From the NCBI GenBank assembly GCA_007570785.1, contig ML660211.1, positions 3,414,633-3,478,632 of the forward strand: a stretch of 64,000 nucleotides of DNA, written 5' to 3'. Both the position numbers and the translations under genes were made by a program. Position 1 is the stretch's first letter. Every line of letters begins with the position of its first letter. Below the pieces are notes generated by a model, which was given only the letters and a program-made list of their open reading frames with translations, was not told the origin of the DNA and did not search any database. This document shows positions 21,464 through 32,839 of this stretch, in pieces. Source of the stretch: Antilocapra americana (lineage: Eukaryota; Chordata; Mammalia; Artiodactyla; Antilocapridae).

Positions 21464-22176
21464 AAGTGGTTTAAAATGTCACTAAGTAATATCTAAGAAG
21501 GTACAAAATTTCGTTAGTAATCTATCCATGAAGAACCTGTAGCTGAAGGAGTTGGAGAGACTTATACTTGGAGACGACCTGCCATTTTTTCTCTGCACAT
21601 TCATCACTGAGTTGGTTTTCCAAACTGAAAGTTTGCCTTCTTGATGTTTACTATGAAATGTTGATTTTCCAAGAACTTTGGTAAAAAAATATGTTTAAAA
21701 GGCTGGTATTAAGCTTAGCATCTTGACAATTTTACTTTACTGTACTTTTGAAATTGTTCAGCAGATTTTGATGAGAGGTCAAAGTTGTTAACCTCAACTA
21801 CCTACTTCAAACAAGAGCACCTTGTTCTTTTACTCATTTTTTTAATAAAATTGTCTGAACACTTAGATTGACATTTCTGTTGTATTATCTATAGGCCCTC
21901 CTGATGTAAATTACTATTCAGCTGCAAATTAAAGGACAGTTTTGATCAAAGTAATTATAATTTGGAGCACAGCCCTAGGATAAAACAGTTCAAAGGATAA
22001 TTTCTTACTAAGTATGTGGCAGAGGTTTGCAAAGTTGATTAAGAAACTGTCAGAACCTGCCTTCCAACCATGAAAAAGAGCTATTGCAGTTATAATTATT
22101 GATACCATGTGCCTTAGTAAAATTAACTAATGTTTTAGAAATTATGTCTCTTAATATAAGACTTAATATAAGATAA
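21464..22176. other. AT-rich unique DNA flanking the full-length L1
   Basis: No gene or repeat recognised. The last 14 bases before the L1 (22177-22190) are one copy of its TSD. Confidence 0.5.
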
Positions 22177-22190
22177 ATAAAACAGAATTT
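22177..22190. repeat. L1 target-site duplication, left copy
   Basis: ataaaacagaattt, identical to 30369-30382 on the far side of the L1. Confidence 0.92.
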
Positions 22191-22494
22191 ATACATATAT
22201 ATATATATATTTTATTGTTTTTGCCATACAATGTCATTATATCACCATGGGTTTACATATGCTTCCCCTCCAGAATTCCCCTCCCTCCTCCCTCCCCCCT
22301 GGGAAATCTCGATGCACCAGCCCCGAGCATCAGTCCTGGGCTGGCGATTGATTAGACATATGATAATTAACTTGTTTCAATGTCCTTCTCCCATATCATC
22401 CCACCCTTACCCTCATCCCCAAAGTCCACGAGTCTATTCTATACATCTGCATTCCTTTTGCTGTCTCGCATGTTGGGTTCTCGTTACGGTCTTT
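22191..22494 (-). other. L1 3' UTR with G-rich tract and AT tail
   Basis: Follows the ORF2 stop (22495-22497). The element strand carries a G-run-rich segment (22264-22300 shows its C-rich complement) able in principle to form a G-quadruplex, a known property of L1 3' UTRs. The tail is (AT)n rather than a simple A run. Confidence 0.85.
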
Positions 22495-25400
22495 CTAAAT
22501 TCCATATGTATGTGTTAATATACTGTATTGTTGGTTTTGCTTCTGGCTTACTTCACTCTGGATAATGGGTTCCAGTTTCATCCATCTGAGTAGAATTGCT
22601 TCAAATGAATTTTTTTTTAATGCTGAGTAATATTCCATTGTGTATATGTACCACGGCTTTCTTATCCATTCGTCAGTTGATGGGCATGTAGGTTGCCTCT
22701 ATGTCCTGGCTATTGTAAACAATGCGGCGATGGACAATGGGGTACACGTGGCTCTTTCAATTCTGGTTTCCTCGGTGTATATGCCCAGCAGTGGGGTTGC
22801 TGGGTCATATGGCAGGACTATTTGCAGCTCTTTAAGGAACCTCCACACTGTTTTCCATAGTGGCTGTACTAGTTTGCATTCCCACCAACAGTGTAAGAGG
22901 GTTCCCTTTTCTCCACATCCTCTCCAGCATTTATTGCTTGTAGACTTTTGGATGGCAGCCATTCTGACTGGTGTAAAGTGGTACCTCATTGTGGTTTTGA
23001 TTTGCATTTCTCTGATAATGAGTGATGTTGAACATCTTTTCATGTGTTTGATAGCCATTTTTATATCTTCTTTGGAGAAATGTCTGTTAAGTTCTTTGGC
23101 CCACTTTTTAATTGGGTTGTTTATTTTTCTAGAATGAAGCTGCAGGAGTTGCTTGTATATTTTTGAGATTGTTTGTCTGTTGCTTCATTGGCTATTATTT
23201 TCTCCCATTCTGAAGGCTGTCTTTTCACCTTGCTTGTAGTTTCCTTTGTTGTGCAAAAGCTTTTAATTTTAATTAGGTCCCATTTGTTTATTCGTGTTTT
23301 TATTTCCAATATACTGGGAGGTGGGTCATGGAGTATCCCACTTTGGGTTATGGCAGAGAGTGTTTTGCCTATGTTATCCTCTAGGAGTTTTATAGTTTCT
23401 GGTCTTATGCTTAGATCTTTGATCCATTTTGAGTTTATCTTTGTGTATGGTGTTAGAAGGTGATCTAGTTTCATTCTTTTACAAGTGGCTGTCCAGTTTT
23501 CCCAGCACCACTTGTTGAAGATGTTGTCTTTTCTCCATTGTATATTCTTGCCTCCTTTGTCAAAGATAAGGTGTCCATAGATGCGTGTATTTATCTCTGG
23601 GCTTTCTATTCTGTTCCATTGATCTATATTTCTGTCTTTGTGCCAGTACCAAACTGTCTTAATGACTGTGGATTTGTAGTATAGCCTAAAGTCAGGTAGG
23701 TTGATTCCTCCAGTTCCATTCTTCTTTCTCAAGATTGCTTTGGCTATACGAGGTTTTTTATATTTCCATACAAATTGAGAAATTATTTGTTCTAATTCTT
23801 TGAAAAAGACCTCTGGTAGCTTGATAGGAATTGCACTGAATCTATAGATTGCTTTGGGTAGTATACTCATTTTCACTATATTGATTCTTCCAATCCACGA
23901 ACACGGCACATTTCTCCATCTGTTTGTGTCTTCTTTGATTTCTTTCATCAGTGTTTTATAGTTTTCTATATACAAGTCTTTTGATTCTTTAGGTAGACAT
24001 ACTCCTAAGTATTTTATTCTTTGTGTTTCAATGGTGAATGGAATTGTTTCCTTAACTTCTCTTTCTGATTTCTCACTGTTAGTGTATAGGAATGCCAGGG
24101 ATTTCTGTGTGTTGATTTTGTATCCTGAAATTTTGCTATATTCACTGATTAGCTCTAGTAATTTTCTCGTAGAGTCTTTAGGGTTTTCAATATAGAGGAT
24201 CATGTCATCTGCAAACAGAGAGAGTTTTACTTCTTCTTTTCCAATCTGGATTCCTTTAATTTCTTTATCTGCTCTGATTGCTGTGGCCAAGACTTCCAAA
24301 ACTATGTTGAAAAGTAGTGGTGAGAGTGGGCATCCTTGTCTTGTTCCTGATTTCAGGGGGAATGCTTCCAGTTTTTCACCATTGAGGATAATGTTTGCTG
24401 TGGGTTTGTCATATATAGCTTTTATTATGTTGAGGTATGTTCCTTCTATTCCTGCTTTTTGGAGGGTTTTTTTATCATAAATGGATGTTGAATTTTGTCA
24501 AAGGCTTTCTCTGCATTAACTGAGATAATCATGTGATTTTTATTTTTCAATTTGTTAATGTAGTGTATTACATTGATTGATTTGCGAATATTGAAGAATC
24601 CTTGCATCCCTGGGATAAAGCCTACTTGATCATGATGTATGATTTTTTTAATGTGTTGTTGGATTCTGTTTGCTAGAATTTTGTTAAGGATTTTTGCATC
24701 TATGTTCATCAGTGATATTGGCCTGTAGTTTTCTTTTTTTGTGGCATCTTTGTCGGGTTTTGGAATTAGGGTGATGGTGGCCTCATAGAATGAGTTTGGA
24801 AGTTTACCTTCCTCTGCAATTTTCTGGAAGAGTTTGAGTAGAATAGGTGTTAGCTCTTCTCTAAATTTTTGGTAGAATTCAGCTGTGAAGCCATCTGGTC
24901 CTGGGCTTTTGTTTTTTGGAAGATTTCTGATTACGGTTTCAATTTCCGTGCTTGTGATGGGTCTATTAATATTATCTATCTCTTCCTGGTTTAGTCTTGG
25001 AAAGCGGTACTTTTCTAGGAATTTGTCCATTTCATCCAGGTTGTCCAGTTTATTTGCATATAGTTGCTGATAATAGTCTCTTATGATCCTTTGTATTTCT
25101 GTGTTTTCTGTTGTGATCTCTCCGTTTTCACTTCTAATTGTGTTGATTTGGTTCTTCTCCCTTTGTTTCTTGATGAGTCTGGCTAATGGTTTGTCAATTT
25201 TATTTATCTTCTCAAAGAACCAGCTTTTGGCTTGGTTGATTTTTGCTATGGTCTCTTTTATTTCCTTTGCATTTATTTCTGCCCTGATCTTTAAGATTTG
25301 TTTCCTTCTACTAGACCTGGGCTTCTGGATCTCTTCCCTTTCTAGTTGCTTAAGGTGTAAAGTAAGGTTGTTTATTTGATTTTTTTCTTGTTTCCTGAGG

Positions 25401-26311
25401 TGAGCTTGTATTGGTATGAACTTTCCCCTTAGCATTGCTTTCACAGTGTCCCATAGGTTTGGGGCTGTTGTGTATTCATTTTCATTTGTTTCCATGCATA
25501 AGTGAATTTCATTTTTTATTTCTTCTGTGATTTGTTGGTTATTCAGCAGTGTGTTGTTAAGCCTCCATATGTTGGAAGTTTTGAATGGTTTTCTCCGGTA
25601 GTTGATATCTAATCTCACTGCATTGTGGTCAGAAAAGATGCTTGGGATGATTTCAATATTTTTGATTTTATCAAGGTTAGATTTATGGCCCAGGATGTGA
25701 TCTATCCCGGGGAAAGTCCCGTGTGCGCTTGAGAAAAAGGTGAAATTCCTTGTTTTGGGGTGGAATGACCTATAGATATCAATTAAGTCTACTTGGTCTA
25801 TTGTATCATTTAAAGTTTGAATTTCCTTGTTACTTTTCTGTCTAGTTGATCTATCCATTGGTGTGAGTGGTGTATTAAAGTCTCCCACAATTATTGTGTT
25901 GTTGTTAATTTCCCCTTTCATACTTGTTAGCATTTGCCTTACATATTGTGGAGCTCCTATGTTGGGTGCATAAATATTTATGATTGTTATTTCTTCTTCT
26001 TGGATTGATCCTTTGATCATTATGTAATGTCCATCTTTATCTCTTTTCACTGCCTTTATTTTAAAGTCTATTTTATCTGATATGAGTATTGCCACTCCTG
26101 CTTTCTTTTGGTCTTTATTCGCATGGAATATCTTTTTCCAGCCTTTAACTTTCAGTCTATATGTGTCCCTAGGTTTGAGGTGGGTCTCTTGTAGACAACA
26201 TATATAGGGATCTTGTTTCTGTATCCAATCGGCCAATCTTTGTCTTTTGGTTGGGGCATTCAGCCCATTTACATTTAAGGTAATTATTGATAAGTATGAT
26301 CCCGTTGCCAT
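22495..26311 (-). pseudogene. L1 ORF2 (endonuclease-reverse transcriptase), broken
   Basis: The start ATG is 26309-26311. The first open part (to 24446, 621 codons) holds an APE-like endonuclease with the expected Asn-Val-Asn-Gly, Gln-Glu-Thr-His (Glu 42), Gly-Asp-Phe-Asn, Ile-Asp-His and Ser-Asp-His motifs, then the start of reverse transcriptase. A frameshift in an A-run near 24467-24473 ends it. Reverse transcriptase resumes in another frame; the FADD catalytic motif is residues 29-32 of the frame at 23121-24299. A 4-base deletion near 23167-23175, compared with the L1 at 51.5 kb, shifts the frame again. The C-terminal Cys-rich part (22699-23058) ends at a TAG (22699-22701) where the other copies have Trp. 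ORF2 normally nicks target DNA and copies L1 RNA; this copy cannot. Confidence 0.93.
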
Positions 26312-26362
26312 TTATTTTATTGTTTTGGGTTCGAGATTATCTACCCCATTTGTGTTTCTTAT

Positions 26363-27289
26363 CTAGGCAAGATCCTTTAGCATTCGTTGTAGAGCTGGTT
26401 TGGTGTTGCTGAATTCTCTCAGTTTCTACTTGTCTGAAAAACTTTTGAATTCTCCTTCAAATTTGAATGAGATCCTTGCTGGGTACAGTAATCAGGGTTG
26501 TAGATTGTTTTCTTCCATGACTTTAAGAATGCTCCGCCATTCCCTTCTGGCCTGAAGTGTCTCTATTGAGAGATCAGCTGTTATCCTTTTGGGATTCCCC
26601 TTGTGAGTTATTTTTTGTTTCTCCCTTGCTGCTTTTAATATTTGGTCTTTGTATTTGATATTTGTTAATTTGATTAATATATGTCTTGGGGTGTCCTGCT
26701 TGGGGTTCATTCTATTTGGGACTCTCTGTGTTTCTTGGACCTGAGATGTTATTTGCTTCCCCAATTTAGGGAAATTTTCAACAATTATCTCTTCAAGAAT
26801 TTTCTGATGGTCTTTCTGTTTGTCTTCTTCTTCTGGGACTCCTATGATTCGAATATTGGTGCGTTTAATATTGTCCCAGAGGTCTCTAAGATTGTCCTCA
26901 TTTCTTTTAATTCCTTTTTCATTTTTCCTTTCTGTTTCATTTATTTCTGCCATTCTGTCTTCTACCTCACTTATCCTGTCTTCTATCTCTGTTATTCTAC
27001 TGTTGGTTCCCTACAGGGTGTTTTTGATCTCATTTATTGCATTATTTATTGTATTTTGACTCTTTTTCATTTCTTCTAAGTCCTTGTTAAAGCTTACCTG
27101 CATCTTCTCAATCCTTGCCTGCAGGTTATTGAACTGCAGCTCCAACTTAATTTCCAGGTTTTGGATCATATTAACTATCATTATTCGGAATTCTTTGTCA
27201 GGTAGACATCCTATCTCTTCGTCTTTTGTTTGGTCTAGGGGATATTTATCCTGTTCCTTTACTTGCTGGGTATTTCTCTGCCTTTTCAT
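26363..27289 (-). pseudogene. L1 ORF1 (RNA-binding protein), three stops
   Basis: ORF1 protein forms trimers, binds L1 RNA and acts as a chaperone in the retrotransposition particle. From ATG 27287-27289 to the natural TAG at 26363-26365 there are 309 codons in a single frame, with premature stops at 27011-27013 (TAG), 26492-26494 (TGA) and 26426-26428 (TAG) and no frameshift. The N-terminal part (27011-27289) is charged and coiled-coil-like (IQNLEIKLELQFNNLQARIE). The middle part (26492-26953) has the RRM-like and C-terminal motifs of the family (IRIIGVPEEE, ILIKLTNI, ADLSIETLQARREW). Length is slightly under the human protein's 338 residues. Confidence 0.93.
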
Positions 27290-28114
27290 CTTGTTTATCT
27301 TGCTGTGTTGCCCCTTTATTGTGGGGGTTCCTCACTATGGGAGGGGTTAGATGTGTGGTTTGTAGAAGTTTCCTGGATGGGAAAGCTTGTGGTGTTCTGG
27401 TGGGTGGATCTGGGTTTCCTCACTGTAACTAACAATGGAGTGTCCAGTAAAGAGATTTGAGGTGTCAGTGGACTTGGTGTGACCTTGAGCAACCTGTGTA
27501 TTGAAGCTCCTGGCAGTGTTCCTACGTTGCTGGGGAATTTGTTTGGTATATCTTACTCTGGAGCTTGTTGGCCCTTGGGGGTTGATTAATTTCAGTTTTG
27601 GTATGGAAGAGGTTGATGAGTTCCTATCGATTAATTAACTCTTGGATCCAGGAGTTTTCTGGAATTCTCAGGGTCTGGGTTTAGTCTCCTGTCTTCCAGT
27701 AGCCTCAGGGCTCTTTTATCTCTGCACTGATGGTGGCAGAACCTCTAGTTCAGTGATGAGAAGTTTCTTCACAGTGAGGGACACCCTGTCAGGTACACAG
27801 AGTTACATGGCATGGACCAGAAGGAGAAGAGAGGTATCTGATGGTGAGGGAGTGAGGTGGCCAGGGATTGCTCCTCTGTGTGCCCTCCACAGCCTGGATC
27901 CCTTGGAGATGTTCACAGAGTTATATCGAAATGTGAAGAGGGTGGAAGGAGAGAGAATTGACCAGAGAGAGAAAGGAGAGAGTCAGATGGATAGAGACAG
28001 ATCCAGCCAGTGGTCAGTTATTTCAGTGTTCTTCACAGCTGGTAACTCTCAAGCAGAGTCTCAGGGTTGGGTAGAGAATATACAGAGGAAGAGGACGTTG
28101 AAGGTGTCTTGGTA

Positions 28115-28830
28115 GGAGAAGAAAAGATAAAAGAAAAAAAAAAGAAAGAAAGAAAAAAAAAGAAAGAAAGAAGAAAAAAGAAAGAAAGAAAAAAAAAAGG
28201 AGAGACAAGAATGGGGAGAGAGCAGTCAAGCCAATGATCTCACTCCCAGGTAACGATGGGTACTGGAGCTTGGATCCTTAAAGGTTCAAAGTTGATACCC
28301 AATACTAATAGGCAAAGATTAAAAATCTAGGGTAAAGACGGGATTCTCAAAATACTATTACAAAGAAAAAGATAGAAAGAAAGATAAAGAAGAGAAAAAA
28401 AAAAGAAAAAGAAAAGAGGAGAAACAAGAATGGGGAGAGAGCAGTCAAGCCAATGATCTCACTCCCAGGTAGCAATGGGTACTGGAGCTTGGATCCTTAA
28501 AGGTACAAAGTTGATACCAAATACTAATAAACAAAGATTAAAAATCTAGAGTAAAGACTGGATTCTCAAAAATAGTATTATGAAAAAAAAGAAAGAAAGA
28601 ATGAGAAAGAAGAAAATACAACACAACAACAACAACAACAAAAATCAGTAAAAAAAATTAAAAAAAAAGGGGAATAAAGTGGAGATATAAAAGGTAAGAA
28701 AGGAGATAGGACGGAGAATACAATAAGGGAGAAAGAGGAGATTTAAAAAAAGGGGGAAAATAAAAATAAAGGAAAAGAAAGAAAGAAAAGAAAATAACAA
28801 GGTTATAGGGGACTTAAAAATTCTAAAAAG
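28115..28830. repeat. Polypurine (GAAA)n-like tracts
   Basis: Near-pure A/G runs lie at 28115-28205, 28365-28425, 28575-28615 and 28660-28800, plus (aac)n at 28621-28641. Such purine-only strands can form triplexes. The minus-strand frame at 28023-28229 is a translation of this tract. Confidence 0.85.
28199..28580 (-). repeat. 219-bp tandem duplication in the L1 5' UTR
   Basis: Two copies of a unit containing agcagtcaagccaatgatct begin at 28221 and 28440, giving a period of 219 bases. The copies run to about 28362 and 28580 with few differences, and each is followed by purine-rich (GAAA)n-like sequence. Confidence 0.9.
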
Positions 28831-29352
28831 AAAAAAGGGGTATAAAAAAGTTTTAAAAATTTAAAAGATGTTCCTAGTACAGTTATAACTAAGGCTTTCT
28901 CTGGTGCTGGTGCGTACGGCGAGGTGTCAGTTTATTTTTCAGACAATTCCTTGGTCCAGCTTGTACTTCTCACGGTCTATAGACTCCTTTCTATGCAGTC
29001 TGGCCACCTGCAGGGATTTAATCTGCTACTCCTGTCAGTTCCAAAGCTGTTGCCTCTGCTAGCTTAAGCGTCTTCTGTTTGCTGGTCTTTTATGTGTCTA
29101 TTCAGCGCTTTGGAGTTTGCCCTGCTCCTGGTGAGTGCGCTTCCCCCGCCTCCTCTTCTCGGCTCTCTGTTGTCCGCCCAGCACAGTTGGGGAGTGCAGC
29201 TTCTCCCCTCCCCCGGCCCAACCGCTCGGCTTTCCCGACGTGCAGCTAAGCACGTCTTCTTAGGTGTGCAGAGCTCCGATCCGTCCAGAATCTCCAGTAG
29301 TCTTGGTTAGCACCTAGCTCAGTGCGCAATTTGGCCGAGGAAGCCTCGCCGG

Positions 29353-29777
29353 GGCTGGGCTATGCCCCCTGGTCTCCGGCAGGGGTTGGGTCTGTCCGCA
29401 GCCCAAAGGCACCCAGCTCCGCCCAGCCGGCCGCCTCCCTGCCGACTCCGCCTCACCCTTTGGTCTCGCTGAGGCTGGGTTATGCCCGCTGCACTCGGGC
29501 GGGGGCTGGGCCGGTCCTCAGCCCACAGGCGCCCAGATCTCCTCGGCCGGCCGCCTCCCTGCCGACTCTGCACGCCCTTTGTTCTGTGCCACCCGGCCGG
29601 CCGCCTCCCTGCCGACTCCTACGAGGCTGGGTTATGCCCGCTGCACTCCGGCGGGGGCTGGGCCGGTCCGCAGCCCACAGGCGCCCAGATCTCCTCGGCC
29701 GGCCGCCTCCCTGCTGACTCTGCACGCCCTTTGTTCTGTGCCACCCGGCCGGCCGCCTCTCTGCCGACTCCACACCT
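29353..29777. repeat. GC-rich tandem repeats in the L1 5' UTR
   Basis: Units starting ggctgggttatgcccgctgc begin at 29353 (diverged), 29473 and 29625, so the spacings are 120 and 152 bases. The longer unit carries an extra ggccggccgcctccctgccg block. CpG and GGCCGGCC sites are dense. Confidence 0.88.
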
Positions 29778-30368
29778 CTCCTTGTTCTGCGTGGGCCTGG
29801 CAGGGGGGCTCTTCCTGGGGAAAGCTACTTCTCAGTCTATCTCCGGTTAGCCCCCTGGGTTGGGTCGCTCAGGCTGCTCCGTTCCCTGAGCGCAGCCGGC
29901 CCCTCCCTGAGCAGTCCGCTTTGGCTAGTGGGGGGTGGGGCGTCCGCCGCCGCTTCCCTTTGCCTTCCAGCCAGAAATGTAGCTTGCAGGGCTTAATTAT
30001 TAATCTGCTTTTACTCCCAGCTATCTTGCTCTCCAAGATTCACCGCAAATCCACCCGAGAGAATGCTCCCTGGTATTCGGAAACCTTTCTCCTCTTTTTT
30101 TTTTTTCCCTCTTTATTCCAGACTCCCCTTCCGGGACGGATCCCCGCCCCCAACTCTGTCTCTCCCTTTACTTTTTTCTCTCTCTTTTTTCTTTTGTCCT
30201 ACCTCCTCTCGTCAGCAATGGGCCGTCCCTCAGATGCCCGATGTCCTCTGCCAGCATTTAGATCCTGTTTTATGGAGTTTGCGCGGTCTTTAAAAGTTCT
30301 TTTGGTGTATTTATTGGGGAGAGAGTGGTCTCCCCGTCCTATTCCTCCGCCATCTTAGTTCCCCCTCC

Positions 30369-30382
30369 ATAAAACAGAATTT
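30369..30382. repeat. L1 target-site duplication, right copy
   Basis: ataaaacagaattt, identical to 22177-22190. Confidence 0.92.
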
Positions 30383-31689
30383 TTATATTAAGAAAATATA
30401 CAATTTTACACATTTTGATATTTATAAAAGGTACAGCCACATAATATGTATTAAAATATACTTTATATTAGAAGTCGTGCAGTTAAAAAAAAATCCTGTT
30501 TTCTCTGAGGTTCTACATCAGCTTGGATATGCCTTCTTAATATGGTTTTATCACATTGAAGTACCCCTAAAGCACTTGTATAGTGAGACTTCCCATTACT
30601 GAAAGTGCTTGCATTGATAGTAAATTACTTGTATTCCCACTGTCTAACATCTTTGTTTCTTAACCTAGTACTCCACTCTTTCACTGACCAGAATCATTTT
30701 GTATAATCAGCTTTATGTTCTGCTGAACAGAGAGATGCGTATTTGTGTTTCACACAATGTTCTATTGGATTGATATTTAAATGCAGTGCAATAAATGGAA
30801 AACTTGCTGGTTTGTGGTCATACTTTGATTGTGGTTAACCACCATGTCAAAAATCCATAATTCTAATTCTGTTCTGTTCAAGGGAGTTGGTTAACAAATA
30901 AATTTCAAAAGAATATTGACTAGTCAGGAAACATGAAAGGACTATTATTTTAATAAAATAAAATGAAGGATTATATCTCTGTATTTAATTAAGCTGATTT
31001 TTCCTTAGCATATGTTATTGACTCATTTGTATCTGCTAACATTTTGCTTCTTCTTTGAGATATTCAGCTTAATTCACATAACCTTACTCTGTAAGAAAAT
31101 TCAGTCATTTTTGGAGTGATATGTTTTCCCAGCACTATATATTTATGAAGGAAAAACACAGTACAGAGTACTAATATAAACTCAAGTCCATTGCATCCAT
31201 TTAGATTACTTCCTAATGATAATACTTTTACTACTAATAACAGTAATTTATTACTTTTTATCCTATACATTATGAATTAGAACTTTGCACATGTTACTCT
31301 TAGATAATGACCATATATAAGGAAATTATTTAATGAATATATACAATGGCTGATCACCAGGGAAAAGCATCCTAATAAAGGAACATATTAAACTGTAGGA
31401 AATTATTTCTCTAGGCAAGTTGCACCAGCCTTACTGCCTAAATCATGTGAAACTGGACCAGAAATAAAGAGCACTAGAAAATACACCAGGGGGAACAATC
31501 CTGCTTTAGCAAGAAAAGCAAGTAAGTGATGGAATGGTTGCTTTTCTTCCCTCTGCTATAAAAATTTTTAACTTGCATCTCAGAGAGTCCCTTCCTATAT
31601 ACACTGGTGGGTTCAGTACAATCAACATATGAGTCTTTTATATCTCCTTTGGAAATCTTGACAATTTATACTTATGAAAATGTATGTGT
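30383..31689. other. 1.3-kb quiet AT-rich DNA
   Basis: No repeat, RNA or coding feature recognised. Confidence 0.5.
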
Positions 31690-31883
31690 TGGGCTTCCCT
31701 GGTGGCTCAGATGGTAAAAAATCTGCTTGCAGTGGAGGGGACCAGGATTTGATCTCTGGGTCAGGAATATCCCCTGGAGAAGGAAATGGCTACTCACTTC
31801 AGTATTCTTGCCTGGAGAATTCCATGGACAAGAGGAGCCTGGTGGGTTACAGTTCATGGGGTCACAAAAGATTTGGACACATA
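31690..31883 (+). mobile_element. Bov-tA SINE
   Basis: Sense copy with a clear tRNA-like head (gggcttccctggtggctcag), Bov-A body and a diverged 3' end. Confidence 0.9.
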
Positions 31884-31949
31884 TGTAGCAGTGATAATTA
31901 TAACACATTAAAATTAGTATTAATAGTCATGTTATGTATTCTTTATTAC

Positions 31950-32013
31950 TAGGTTGGCCAAAATATTAATTTTTTCCATAGATGTTATGAATGCACTTTT
32001 TGGCCAACTCAAT
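31950..32013. mobile_element. Mariner-derived palindromic MITE
   Basis: The ends aggttggccaaaat and ctttttggccaactc form an imperfect inverted repeat over about 64 bases, typical of short mariner-derived elements in ruminants. It is the most diverged of three copies here. Confidence 0.75.
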
Positions 32014-32130
32014 ATATAATATCTCCATGGAATTAAAAGGGATTTAAATCTAATACTAAAGATACCACATATAAGAATATGGATGTCATGTGTCTTATAC
32101 TTTTCATTTAACTTAATGTATTGGTAATAA

Positions 32131-32374
32131 ATATTTTGGCCATCTGATGTGAAGAGCTAACTCATTTGAAAAGACTCTGATACTGGGAAAGATTGAAGGC
32201 AGGAGGAGAAGGGGATGACAGAAGATGAGATGGTTGGATGGCATCACCGACTCGATAGACATGAGTTTGAGTAAACTCCAGAAGTTGGTGATGGACAGGG
32301 AGGCCTGGCATGCTGCAGTCCATGGGGTTGCAAAGAGTCAGACACGACTGCGTGAATGAAATGAACTGAACTGA
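32131..32374 (+). mobile_element. BovB LINE 3' end
   Basis: Sense 3' region from ttttggccatctgatgtgaa to the terminal gaactgaactga. 5'-truncated to 0.24 kb. The minus-strand frame at 32162-32512 is its antisense shadow. Confidence 0.9.
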
Positions 32375-32839
32375 TTGTTGATAAAAAGGAAAGTAATTTA
32401 ATGTCTTATTTACTGCAAAAGAAGACTTATAACCTAATAGGGGAAACATATTTGACCTCTTATAGCTAGAGTTTAGAGAGAGAATTGTTAGGGAAAGCAA
32501 AAGTGTAAACAAAACAAAAAAATTTTGAGTGTGTGAAAATTAGACTCATGTCCTTTAGATCTTATAATACCCTGAGATTTTTAGAAAATAAATTAGTCAT
32601 CTGTTTTATGAATTGTGCTGCTCAGAGCAAGTCTGAGTGAGCTGTAGATAGAACTGTAAAGTACAGAAAAGCCTGTCTGCTTTGTTCTTATTTTTGTGTA
32701 CATTGGTTATTTCCTCCTTCAAAAAAAAAAAAAAGTGTTCTGTACCAGCCACTAACTTTATGCTTAAGCACACGGGGCACTATGGGAACCAAAAATTAGC
32801 CTAGTTTTTTTTTTTTTTTTCATGGCACTTGAACCCTAG
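32375..32839. other. Unique DNA with poly(A) and poly(T) runs
   Basis: Homopolymer runs lie at about 32720-32734 (A) and 32804-32820 (T). No gene or clear repeat recognised. Confidence 0.5.

Larger units (their letters stand above)
22191..30368 (-). mobile_element. Full-length L1 (about 8.2 kb), degraded
   Basis: A complete ruminant L1 on the minus strand: 5' UTR (30368 to 27290), ORF1 (27289-26363), a 50-bp spacer, ORF2 (26311-22495), a 3' UTR and an (AT)n-rich tail at 22191-22212. A perfect 14-bp TSD, ataaaacagaattt, at 22177-22190 and 30369-30382 proves both ends and an insertion by target-primed reverse transcription. The 5' terminus on the minus strand reads ctaagatggcggaggaatag, which fits an intact L1 start. 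ORF1 has three premature stops and ORF2 at least two frameshifts and one nonsense codon, so it cannot encode its own machinery. I found no later insertion within it. Confidence 0.95.
27290..30368 (-). promoter_or_regulatory. L1 5' UTR with promoter region
   Basis: About 3.1 kb precedes ORF1. It contains a 219-bp tandem duplication with long purine tracts (28100-28830) and a GC- and CpG-rich island at about 29100-30060 with tandem repeats at 29353-29777. L1 5' UTRs carry an internal RNA polymerase II promoter near the 5' end, here near 30368; the promoter role is inferred from the family. The frames at 29319-30358, including one of 259 codons, follow GC content and the tandem repeats and appear on both strands. 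They are not genes. Confidence 0.8.

Noticed and set aside
22640..23137. 165-codon plus-strand frame
   Set aside because: It is the antisense of the L1 ORF2 C-terminal region; the minus strand carries the recognisable protein.
25083..25379. Plus-strand hydrophobic frames at 24885-27460
   Set aside because: Antisense of L1 ORF2 and ORF1. The hydrophobic look comes from reverse-complemented Lys- and Asn-rich codons.
29579..30358. 259-codon plus-strand open frame in GC-rich DNA
   Set aside because: It lies in the L1 5' UTR, overlaps tandem repeats and is mirrored by long frames on the other strand and in other phases. Stops are rare simply because GC is high.
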